Shown: in pieces, positions 14,801 through 26,600 of the stretch
Layout: each line of letters begins with the position of its first letter
Numbering within the stretch: position 1 is the first letter of the stretch
Source: Hypomesus transpacificus
Taxonomy: Eukaryota > Chordata > Actinopteri > Osmeriformes > Osmeridae
Assembly: GCF_021917145.1 (NCBI RefSeq)
Contig: NC_061068.1
Coordinates: 8,647,810-8,711,809 of the forward strand
Length of the DNA: 64,000 nucleotides
Direction of reading: 5' to 3'
The notes under the pieces: model-generated
Told to the model about the DNA's origin: nothing
The model's database searches: none
The model's input: the letters and a program-made list of their open reading frames with translations, nothing else
Translations under genes and position numbers: made by a program

Positions 14801-15859
14801 TGGAATATCGTAAATTAAACCCTCTGGATCCAGCTGAGTAGCAGCTCACCAAACAGCAACATGTACAGACGGGGACCATGACGTCGTGGGTTTTTGTATT
14901 TTCAAAATGTTCAGCCGCTCAGCTAAACAAACCTATGAGCGAGAGGGCTTATTTACATGGAGGCCTGGCCTTAGTCTGCGTGTGGGGAGAGACCTGTTCT
15001 GTGGTAGTGGTTATGACCTGACAACAAGCCTGTTTTTGTCGCTGTGTGTCCCAGATGAAGGACTCTCTGGTGCAGGAGCTGCAGCAGAAGGCCGAGGAAG
15101 CAGAGATGCTCCAGATGGAGCTGCAGATGCTGGAGACGGAGAGAGTGCGACTGTCCCTTGTCGAGGAGAAACTGGTGGATGTTCTACAGCTCCTGCAACA
15201 GCTGAGGGACCTGGTCAGTCAGACCATGGGGGCCTATTACGCACCAGCAGACTTCTTTGTTTATAATCAGCAGTTGTATAGAAAAGGCGTTACCTATTTG
15301 TGCCTTGGTGAAACATGACTGTTGCTGAACTATGTGGTGTTCTCTCAATTAAAAGGTGTTAGAGTAGCTGATAGTGTTTCCTTCTCGTTTATAGCTTGTT
15401 TTCCTTGTTTTTACATAGCCTGCTGCTAGCTTGGTAGCCAGTAAAAAGTGTTCTCTGGTTTCAGAATGTGTCCCGGAGGTCTCTTGGGAAGATCTTGCTA
15501 AGCACTTTGGAGTCCTGTAGCGATCCTCAACATGGTAAGAAACACCACTTTAAACAGCTTTACAGTGAATCAGTAAACTACATATGGTCGCTGTGTGAAA
15601 CATGATAATGAAGAATTACAAAAGACCCCCAAGTTGTAAAGTTAAAAATAGGTTTCAATTAGATTTTCTTATGGATAGGCTTGCATGTAATGTAATTATC
15701 TCTATATTCACATCTGTTACCTATTATTTAGGGAAAGCCCACATACTGGAGGTTCTCAACGCTCTGTATCATGAGCTGGCTGCCTGTGAGATTCTGTCTA
15801 CTGGAGCACCACAGGAACAAACTAGCCAGTCCCTGAACGCTCTGGTCATCTCCTGTTGA
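5802..15859 (+). CDS. EFCC1: EFCC1, EF-hand and coiled-coil domain-containing protein 1 (complete, 8 exons)
   Basis: Exons: 5802-6488, 6647-7086, 13728-13870, 13989-14124, 14331-14496, 15055-15213, 15465-15534, 15732-15859 (stop TGA). All junctions are GT-AG and the phases close, giving 642 residues. The N-terminus has the conserved block [20 protein letters not shown] and [12 protein letters not shown] single EF-hand-like loop follows at residues 57-68 ([12 protein letters not shown]); it has Asp rather than the usual Glu at position 12, so calcium binding is uncertain. From about residue 195 onward most of the protein is coiled coil: [19 protein letters not shown] in exon 1, then exons 2, 5 and 6. 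An acidic patch (ASDEEEDKW) opens exon 4. Function is not established; the family is known only as a coiled-coil scaffold-like protein. The first in-frame ATG before the conserved block was chosen. The 6.6-kb intron 2 carries a large minisatellite. CFAP92 is the divergent neighbour, as in human. Confidence 0.93.
7087..13727 (+). other. EFCC1: EFCC1 intron 2 (6.6 kb), no further gene seen
   Basis: The donor is AG|GTAAAA after 7086 and the acceptor is tctccag before 13728. Open frames on both strands here (for example 12094-12399 minus and 9239-9565 plus) show no recognisable domain and no matching splice sites. The only obvious structure is the 20-bp minisatellite at 11425-11986. Confidence 0.7.
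11425..11986. repeat. 20-bp minisatellite, about 28 copies, with higher-order structure
   Basis: The unit is cccccagcgtacactatgtg, repeated in strict 20-base register. Most variation is confined to the three bases after gta (cac, cat, tag, tac or taa); a few units carry cata or agta. Because 20 is not a multiple of three, the array is open in several frames and yields spurious peptides rich in PPAY, CPQR and CAPS. A block of eight units at 11521-11687 is repeated exactly at 11821-11987, 300 bases (15 units) downstream. It lies in EFCC1 intron 2. Confidence 0.98.
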
Positions 15860-16580
15860 TCAAGCTTGCCACCTGCTGGACAGAATATACTTGAGCTCAA
15901 AGGAATCATACTGCGTTCCATGTTAAAAACTATATTTTAACCTTTGTGGTCATAAAAAACAATGTACATACTGTATTATACACTTAGCTAGCTCTTATTT
16001 TTCTCAAGTCTTTATTTGTCAAAATGGTTAGACTTATAAGATACGTTGTCTGTGAGCTACACGTGCACTTCAGTTAGTAATTCATAACTTTCTTATTTTC
16101 TCCTTGTCAACATACAATATTGTATGTAACTGCATTAACATGGTAATCATGTACATTTCTTTTTACAAAATATATTTCAATAACAATGATATAATTCTGC
16201 ATTATGCAAAATGAAAATGTTTATTGGGAGCAATCCATCTTTGTTTTCTTAACCCATTCTGGGGAGGGCGGGGGACAGTTGCTGGAGGTTTTAACTAGGG
16301 CATTACCTTCACAATGGTGCTATCCAGTCTGTCAAATCCCACAGTCACTCATCCACACCAGCATGCAAGCTTATTTTCAGTGTGTGCCATTTGATTGTAC
16401 TCTGCGTTAAAAAGTGAACATTAATTCTAAATGTAATTTTGCTTATATATTTCAAACATACAGGGAATATAAGTGCTTTTGACACATTTGCCTTACAAAG
16501 GCTCCTCTTCAAAGATGTTGTGGGAGTATGATCTATTTTCATGTATACATCTGATGTTCTTCTGGACAAACACTCAATCT

Positions 16581-16620
16581 TGAGTTTCCTTTGGGGTCAA
16601 TAAAGTGAATGAAATAGAAA
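16581..16620 (+). repeat. Possible 3' end of a non-LTR retrotransposon carrying AATAAA
   Basis: The string tttcctttggggtcaataaa, followed by a gaatgaaat-rich tail, resembles the 3' termini of truncated fish LINEs, which typically end in a ggggatcaataaagt-like segment. AATAAA is at 16599-16604, about 740 bases past the EFCC1 stop, so it could also serve as that gene's poly(A) signal. The match is from memory only. Confidence 0.35.
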
Positions 16621-16889
16621 TGAATTGTAACGTGATGACTTCTACTTGTGTTATATTGTGTTATATTAACGAGACACTTGAATAGATAGTAGCCTAGGAG
16701 TTTTATTTTTTCATGAGGTATTCCTTGGGTTTCCAATCTTTGTATTTATAAAGTATGACATCGTTAAAGTCCTGACTGAGTAAGAAGAAATCACTGTACA
16801 AATGGCACGTCAGAACAAATCAGATTTGCCATTTATTTGCTGCCTGGGCATGTTCCTTTATATTTTCCGCCTACAAAAAAGGAGCCGTC

Positions 16890-16978
16890 TACACACTCCT
16901 AAACAATAGGTGGCGGTAATGCTCCTCATAGCCTACATGTTGGTTGCAATGTACCACTCAATTTAGAAGAAGAAGGTC
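16890..16978. promoter_or_regulatory. GGTGGCGGTAATG element and GAAGAAG tail upstream of AP5B1
   Basis: About 220-310 bases upstream of the AP5B1 start codon lies caataggtggcggtaatg, then tgttggttgcaatg, then agaagaagaagg. The same order of blocks occurs in dispersed sequences near fish promoters as I remember them. Whether it is a promoter module or a small mobile element cannot be decided here. Confidence 0.35.
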
Positions 16979-17200
16979 CATAATGTTGGGATAGTACCGT
17001 ATTACCAGTAGGATGTAAAAACGGAATAGTAGTTTGATTTTTAAAGAAATATATTTATTTGGGCATGATTCATGTTACAATGTCAGTTAAAGGTGCTCCG
17101 TTCGATGACAAAAGACAACATGTATATAAAGTTCTGAGTTGTTGATAAAGTCGGGATTAGATCACCAGTCACTCACTGTTGACAATCTAGTTAGCTAACC

Positions 17201-20200
17201 ATGGCGGCGAACAACTGGCCAGAGAAAATCGTCGCGTTCTTACGCAGTCCGTCTGAGTTTTTGTCCTGCACTACGCCGGATGCTTTCCTCGCCGAGTTAT
17301 TGCGCGAGCTGAGAGACGACAGAGCCAGTGACAATGTCAAGGTAAAACATTTTACATCCAGATTTAAAAAGGACATTAATTTAGTTTACCTGCTTTGCTT
17401 TCCAGGCAGCTTACTAAATATCACGACATTTGAACAGCATCATTTCCCCTTCTTCTCAGATCCTCCTGCTGTCTCCACTGTGTGAGCACCCTATGCTGTT
17501 ATGCCCTTCAGTCACAGTGGGTGAGGAAACAGCTCTGGAGCTAATGTCGGTGTTGTCCTATTGTTCGCCCAAGGCTCTTTCACTCCGCTGCAACCTCCTC
17601 CTAACCTTAACTTCAGTGCTCCTCTGCTCTTCGTGTGTGAGTACACACTCTCGTGCCTCTCAAGACTTCCTCGACCTCCTCCTTGAGACAGTCCAAGACA
17701 CAAATGACCACAGAAGTGGGGCAGTGGTACGCCCACTTCGGGCAACAGCCTGTGACTGCCTCAGGGAGCTGGAGGCCTGCTGCCCAGGTTTGCTGTCCCA
17801 ACATCTGGAACTCCTGAGTGGTCTGAGGCAACAGGAAAACTCTAGGCTTCACCAGGCCTATTCTTGGCTCCATGCTCTGGGGCTGAGGAATGTTGTGTAT
17901 CTGCTCACCCAGCAGGCAGGAGCTGGCGCTGGGGAGCTGAAAGCTGTGCTGGGGGGGAACGAGGGTCTCGTGTTGGAAGGCTCCCACGCGGACAGAGCCC
18001 TTTTTTCCCCTCTCACTCTTAGTCCCACTGGCAGGGCCCCTTCCCTGCAGACCGGCCCCGACTGTAAGGAGCTACGGTCTCTGCTCTCCTCGCTTCTAGA
18101 GGAGTCCTACCTTCTCACGCCCCTGGCCCAGGCTACACTGCTAAGAGGACTGGTAGAGGTTGTTTCCATGGTGCCGGCTGTTTCCCCGGTGATCTTCAAA
18201 GCTCAGCTGCTCCGTCTTCTAGGCACGTCTGAGGTGAGTTGTGGGTCTTCAGAACATGCCAGAACGTCAACACTTGCGACATACTATTCAGATTCAATCA
18301 TCAGAGTATCGTTATGCTGTGTAATCTAATCCTTATCTCCTCCCATCATCTTGCAGGTGTGCCTGCTCCATGCTACTCTGCTGATGAAGGCTGCTTTCAC
18401 AGACAGCTTGTTCAGTTCTGAGGACGAGGCCTTCCTTCTCAAGCGCCTCGTCGGTTTATCCCAACACCCCCTCGTAAGCACGCCTGAGAAGCTCTTCTAC
18501 ATGGACTGCATCCTGCACTTTCCAGAGAACCGTCCAATTAGCAGTGGGGATTGGGATGACAGCCTGCCGGTGCTACTGACCCCTCGACTCGCTGCAGCCC
18601 TGGTGCCAACGGTGTTCAATGACAGCTCCAGCATGTTGGCCCGACTCAACCTGCTCTCCCTGGTTTACTTGGAGGAAGGAGAGGACGGCGATGGAGAGGG
18701 AGGGAGGGGCCTAGCCTACCTGTACGACCACCTGACCTCACTCCTCCACATTGTGGAGAACCACGGCAGCAGGGAGATGGTGGTGACCTTCTTCCGAGCC
18801 TCCCTCCTCTTCCTCCTCCACTTCTCTCACGTGGAGCGCCACTGTGAGGACCTGACCCAGAGACTATGTACACTTTACCTCGGACACACCCGGCTGGCCC
18901 CACACCTCATCAACCTGGCTGACCGTGCCCAGGAGAGGCTGGAGGAGTCGGGCTGGGCCGTGGCTCTCCTCAGGGCTCTGCAGCGAGCCATCACCGAGGC
19001 CCCGCTGGCTGTGCTCACCCTGCAAACCCTCCGCTGGCACCTCAAGCTGCTGGCACGTGTGGCTGAGGAAGGGGACGTCCCTCAGAAGAGCACCCTCAGC
19101 TTCCTGCTCAGTGTCGTCACATCCCCCTCTTTGTGCGTGGGCGGGGATTGGCGCTTAGGGAACGGCCTGCTCGGTGTGTGTCGCCGTCTACTCTTGCACC
19201 CCAGCTTGGATGTCCTCCTCAACCCATTGGCTGACCTCCTGCAGCACCTCACCTGTCACTACAGCGACACGGACATCCAGGACCACGCACGTCTGTACTA
19301 CACCCTGCTGACCACCCTCTCCAGGGAGAAGCTGGGGGCCGTGCTAGGGCAGGGGCGGGCTCAGGGTGGCCTGCAGGCCAAGGTACGCTCCCTTTCTGCA
19401 ATCATGTCTGAGAGTGAGGAGCTGACTAGCGGTCTGACCGTGCACCGAACACAACTACCCCTGCTGAGGCTGGTCAAGATGGACAACCACCTGAGACCAG
19501 AGAGAGAAACAAAGCCCACACCCAACAACGAAGCACAGCGTGACCTGACCCAAGATCGAGTTCTAGGGGAGATGCAGGAGTACAGAGCCCAGTTCCAGAG
19601 CGGTGCCTTTGCCTCTGAGATCATCCTAGACTACCAGCTGACCTACACTGGAGTTCACGAGCCCAGATTTGATCAGCTCTTCAGCATACACCTGCACTTC
19701 GACCTCACAGACCCGCACTACGAGGATGTGAGTGACATCAGTGTTCCGTGCCTGTTCAGAGAGCGGAAGCCTCCGGTGGTGAGGCTGAGACTGAGGCCCA
19801 GGAGGCCGTACCCCACCACCTTGAAAGCCAGCGCTGTCTTTACCACCCAGGATGGGCTCTCCTGGCACACTGCCCTTGCAGACCTTCAGGTCACCTTCCC
19901 CCAATTATTTCTGCCCCTGTCTGCTCCCCTGGCGTGGGGAGAAGAACACAGGTATAGGCTCTTCGAGGTCATGTGGAAGGAAATGAGCTTGAGAGATTCA
20001 GAGACGGATTTAGCCGACAATGCTTCAAGCCTCTTCTGCTGTGAATTGAGTGACTCATCCTTAGTTAGGATGATAGAGAAGCACTTTCAGTCGTTTGTGA
20101 TCTCAGAACTGTCCGAGAAACATCCAGGGAAGAGCAAAGTGCTGTTCTTCCTCCCGCCCAAGTCTCATGTTCTTTTGAAAATATGCATGGAGGAGGACGC

Positions 20201-20297
20201 TGTGCAGATCAGTATCGCCACAGACAACTGGAAACTTTTGCCTTTCATTAACTCTTACCTGCAGATGATTACCAGAGAGCAGCAGGCTGCAGCTTAA
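17201..20297 (+). CDS. AP5B1: AP5B1, AP-5 adaptor complex subunit beta-1 (complete, 3 exons)
   Basis: Exons: 17201-17341, 17460-18233, 18357-20297 (stop TAA). All junctions are phase 0 and GT-AG, giving 951 residues, slightly longer than the human protein (about 880). The product is the medium-large subunit of AP-5, a late-endosome/lysosome adaptor that works with SPG11 and SPG15 in retrieval from late endosomes. Conserved features include the ATACDCLRELEACCPGLLS block near residue 145, long helical Leu-rich (HEAT-like) repeats through the middle, and a C-terminal part containing KVLFFLPPKSH and IATDNWKLLPFINSYL. The start MAANNWPEKI is the first ATG and sits in a gcggcg context just after a putative 5' UTR. 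No signal peptide or membrane segment is present, as expected for a cytosolic coat subunit. The third exon is GC-richer than its surroundings. Confidence 0.93.
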
Positions 20298-20759
20298 GGG
20301 GCAAGCAGATCTGTAAGGTATAGTAGGTATTTTAAATGGAAATAACTCACTTTTAACCGTTTTTGTGTTTTCACAGTGCCTTTCTGGTCCAAATTGTAAT
20401 GTATTTAACTCCTGCTTAACTCCTGTAATGCTAAAACGTGTTTAAATCATGTTTTGTCCATGTTATGCATCTTATCGATTTAGGAAATCTCATGTTGCAT
20501 TCCAAAATGCTGTATTGCACTATTGGAACACATTTGTACATTTATGGTAGGAAATATTGTCAATTTTATTGAATCGTGTTCCTGAAGTTACAATCTGCAC
20601 TCATCAAATGTAGTATGGAATGTTAGTTGATCAAACGTTTCCACATGGATATAGCAATTTGGAATCGAGAACTTCAAATCAACATCTGAAGTGTATGTGC
20701 CTGTTTAAATTTGGATTTGTCTATGTTTGTTTGTAATAGATTTTGTCATTTGTCTTCCA

Positions 20760-20765
20760 AATAAA
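20760..20765 (+). terminator. AP5B1: AP5B1 poly(A) signal AATAAA
   Basis: This canonical AATAAA lies about 460 bases after the AP5B1 stop, in AT-rich sequence, and is followed by a tttgacaatctttct stretch. It is the first canonical signal in the 3' region. Confidence 0.65.
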
Positions 20766-21072
20766 GTCAGAAAAGTTTGACAATCTTTCTCCTCTCTGTT
20801 CCTTTTATGTCAGCATATTGGGCATCAATAAGCTGACAACTAATAATGGACTTAGTTTTTTTCTCTACACAAGCACTTCTTAGTTCTGTGGCCTACAAGT
20901 TCCTCATTCCTTACTCAGAGTACACTAAAGCATGTCGAATCCTCTGGAGAAATTGAATACCTTCATGATGACTAAAGGCCAATGTCTGCTATATGTCTAT
21001 GGAAAGTGTGCTTACTTAACAATGCAATGCTGGTTAATACACAGTTTAAGCAAGCTTGTAACTTTAAGACAC

Positions 21073-21078
21073 TTTATT
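21073..21078 (-). terminator. C1orf50: Candidate poly(A) signal for the C1orf50 orthologue
   Basis: TTTATT on the plus strand reads AATAAA on the minus strand, 335 bases past the stop of the minus-strand gene. The two convergent genes therefore leave about 300 bases between their candidate poly(A) sites. Confidence 0.4.
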
Positions 21079-21412
21079 TTCCTTTCAAACTGTCAGAATA
21101 ATACCAATCTTGGTTACCACCTTGAAAATTCCTTGTTCATTAAAACAAAAAAGATCAAATAACTACTAACATAACTTTAGATAAAAGGCCATAAAGGCTT
21201 AAGAAAGTTTTCAGTAAAGACAGAAAACCACATAATTGAAACATGTCATTAAATCATGTTGGTGCCAGTGGGATATAGTCCAAACAAAGGCAATGATTCT
21301 GAGGTGGCCCAGTAATCAACACCTTCATTTGAATTAAGACCTTAACAGCCACCCTGGGTGGCCACAAACAGCTGCTCCAGTTCCATTCTGATCCAGCTCC
21401 CTATGTCATCCT

Positions 21413-22810
<1,398 letters not shown>

Positions 22811-23645
22811 TTTGCTCTGTTGTTAGGATTCTACAATGATGCACGCTACAATTTCACCTGTGTTTTAACAGTTTTTGTAACCACTGCTTACCTAAGTCTG
22901 AGTTCAGCCAGTCTTAAAAGGGGAGGTTCAGGGTCTTACGTCTATTCCAGTCTGTTATTGTACGTCATAGTTTTGCCTGTGTGAAATTAGAACAAATAAC
23001 AGTCTGATATGACAATTGTTGATTCTACAAAAAAATGAATATATAGTATTATACATTAGCATACGTATGAACCAAATCAGCTATATATTTCTATATAATT
23101 CGTGCCAATAAAGCATTTATTCTATGGCTTTCTCATTGGCCACGTCAAACGACAGACGAGTTGCGCAACAGCCAGTCGCATAATTGTAGTCATATGTTTA
23201 GCCTACAATTTGAGTTGGGAAGGGATTTATGTAATTCCAGTTCACTATGAAATTATGAGGTTACGTAACATTCAAAAGTTTCATCAATGTGACCAAACAT
23301 TATCATCCCATGTGCTATGGTGATTTGGACTAATACGGTGCATGCAAAGCCTAGACAAGGAACAAGTTAACAAGACAAGCTAATCGCTGTAGTCATTATC
23401 CTGTCATTCTATGTATTTTCATTTAATGTGCTAATATTGTTTACCTGGTTGGTTTAGGCTGCGTCAAGTCATAGCCTTCTCTGAGCATGCATATAGCATA
23501 GCAGCTGCCGAATACAGCCTCTTACACTCAAACTCCACCTCCAGAAAACTTTGCAGCCCCCGGCCAAAACTTTCAGCCCCACTCTTAACCGAACCGACTG
23601 CTCAATTCCAGACCACCATCTCATGTAGGGGGCCCATTTTCTAGA
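22811..23645. promoter_or_regulatory. Divergent promoter region between C1orf50 and P3H1
   Basis: The two start codons are separated by 835 bases, so both promoters must lie here. The right-hand 150 bases before P3H1 are C-rich (ccagaaaactttgcagcccc and similar) while the rest is AT-rich. No TATA box could be assigned with confidence. Confidence 0.5.
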
Positions 23646-26600
23646 ATGGAGTGCCGTTTAGTATTTTTAAGTGCTTTCCTCATCCCATTTTGCATGTCCG
23701 ACGTGCAACTGAGTAGTAATATTATCCTGGAGCCATATGATATTCTATTTGACACAGCGGTGGAAGCATATTATAAGGGGGACTGGATGTCGGTTATCCT
23801 TAATATGGAGAGGGCGCTTCGGAACAAGGCTGCTATACGAAGGGTGAGGGCACATTGTCGGATAACCTGTGCCAACCAAAGCGCATTTGGCGAACCCCTG
23901 CCCGGCTTTGGGGTTCCGATACCTGGTGCTGGCTCTGTGGAAGACCTTGGATTCTTCCAGAAAATTTTGAAAAGGGCTGACTGTGTTCATTCCTGCGAAA
24001 GTGAAAAGATTGGGCCATCTACTGTCCACAAAGTCAGCGAAGATGTGGAACTTGAATTTAGAAAGAGGACCCCTTACAATTACCTCCAAGTCGCATATTT
24101 CAAGGTAAATCTAACAGCCACAGTCATCCATTGTTATGAATGAATTGGATGCAGAGACCAGTAAATATTTAATTGCATGTCTTAGGAAATGAGTAGGCTA
24201 CTATTTGCTATTAACTCTGACCACAACATCATGTTTATGAACGTTAAATCTATGCTATAAAGAATGCTTTTGAATGAGGCCATAAATAGGTCTACTTTCG
24301 GCTTCGTTGCACAAGACTTATCTTATATTCTGCAGGCTATAATTTCATTCAAACCTCTCCCTGCAGGCTACAGTAAGTAGCTTAGTCTACTTTCCCAACC
24401 CCCAAGACAAGGCAGCCCGTGCCACGTCTTTAGGTGGAGTCTTGCAATAGCAGTCGCAAATTTGGGGAGTCATTTAAAGCCATAGCGCCTTTTTGGCCAA
24501 GTTGAAAACTAGAAATAGGCTAACACTGTATTTACTATTGTCAATATAGACAAGTTTAGATTGAGAGCATCACATAATGTCAAACAGTGAACAACCTTTG
24601 CTTTGGCATAGTGTTAATAAAGCCTAACAGCCTAACAACTGATTAATATGCTCAACACCCTGTGCATTGTTGGCTACCCTTGCCTAAAAGTGGGATAAAG
24701 TTGGTATATTTTAACATAGGTCCCGGCAAGATGACAAATGACACTTAGGTTCCAGTACAGATGTGTATGTATTGCAGACAATATTGTGGGGGTATTTTTA
24801 TGTGCACCCTTTTAAGGGTTCACATCTTAATAGCTTCATAATGAAACCTTACTGTGGTTTGAGTAGATCAATAAACTGGATAAGGCAGTGGCAGCAGCAA
24901 ACACGTTTTTCTTGGCCAACCCGGACCACATGGAGATGAGACAGAACCTGGACTACTATAGGATGATGGCAGGGGTACAGGAGGAGGACTTCAAAGACCT
25001 TGAGGCCAGGCCTCACATGGTGAGATATAGACCAATCAGCACAGACTCACCCCAGAGCCCCTAAACCTAATGGGACTTCTGGTCCCACCAGTCTTTACGT
25101 TGTAGATCAATAACAGTGTATGACGCTCCTGACCTCCTAGGCAGAGTTCCTTGAAGGGAAGCGGGTCTACAGCGCCGACAGGTTTGCTCCGGCCATCGAC
25201 CACTTTGAGGCGGCCGTAGAGGAGTACTTCATCGCCGACAAGGAGTGTCGAGTGCTGTGCGAGGGTGCCTACGACTACGATGGTTATAACTACATGGAGT
25301 ACAGCTCCGACCTGTTCCAGTCCATGACAGGTACGACAGGAGGTAGAATTAGGATTAGGAACAGTAGGGATCAAAACGACAGAAAGTTCTAGTTAATCTC
25401 ATCAGTATAGGAGTCAGGTGGCTGAGCGGTTAGAGCATCGGGCTAGTAATCTGAAGGTTGCCAGTTCGATTCCCGGCCGATGCACATGACGCTGTGTCCT
25501 TGGGCAAGGCACTTGCCTCGGGGAAAAATGTCCCTGTACTTACTGTAAGTCGCTCTGGATAAGAGCATCTGCTAAATGACTAAATGTAAATGTAAATGTA
25601 TAGATGAAGGAAAGGAGATAAGGGGAGGAGCACAACACCGATACAGGAATTCTTGGTGATGAGAAGAACAGAGCCAGCTCTTGGATCTCATGAGCACATT
25701 ACTGCCACCTGCTGGTAGAAAGTTGTGGGCACGTCTCGTCAGCTGGATGTTTCTGATGTGTGTTATCTCCCTGTGGACTGACCCATAGACTGTATGGTTG
25801 TGTGTACTTTAGAGCACTACATGCAGGTGCTGAGCTGTCAGCAGCGCTGCTCTGTAGAGCTGGCCACCACGGCCGGCAGAGATAAACCCTTTGAGGATTT
25901 CCTCCCCTCCCACTTCAACTACCTCCAGTTCTCCTACTACAACAGTAAGTCTCAACAGTGAGAAACAAGCTTTCATCATCAACAAGCTGCCGCTAAAAGG
26001 AATACCATTGTAAGTGCAAACAATTGCTCGTTCCACCTTCACTCAGGTGAGAAGTATGCAGAGGCTATAGAGTGTGCTAAGACTTTCCTGCTGTTCCACC
26101 CTGAGGATGAGGTGATGAACCAGAACCTGGCATACTACTCTGTCATGCTGGGGGAGGATAAGGCAGCCACCCTCTCTGCCAAACAGGTACGGCCCACACA
26201 CACACACACACACACTCGACAACTGTTATAGACAGGGCAGGAGCCCCCTGCTTTTACCCTAACCACCTGTTTGTGTGTGTCTGTGAACATGCATCTGTCT
26301 GTCTTTCATTAGGTGGTGAAACAGCACATCCAACAGTCCCTACTGGAGAAAGAGCTGCTGTACTTTGGCTATGAAGTGTTTGGAATAACTTTTGTTGATC
26401 CGGTGGGTAAACCTGTCCTGCATATTCATTCATAAAGCTATTATTTCAGATTGACTCTTACTCAGTTTTACTCTCAAAACTCTTTTAGGATGCATGGACC
26501 CCTGCTGAGGTCATGCCCTTAAAACTGAGAGAGAAGCAGAAGTAAGATGGTCAATCGAAGCCTGTGTCTTTGATGGCCGCTGTTGATTCATGTATACACA

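Noticed and set aside
25411..25480. tRNA gene
   Set aside because: The A and B boxes belong to the head of a SINE: the body and LINE-like tail follow directly, and a second copy exists at 40157.
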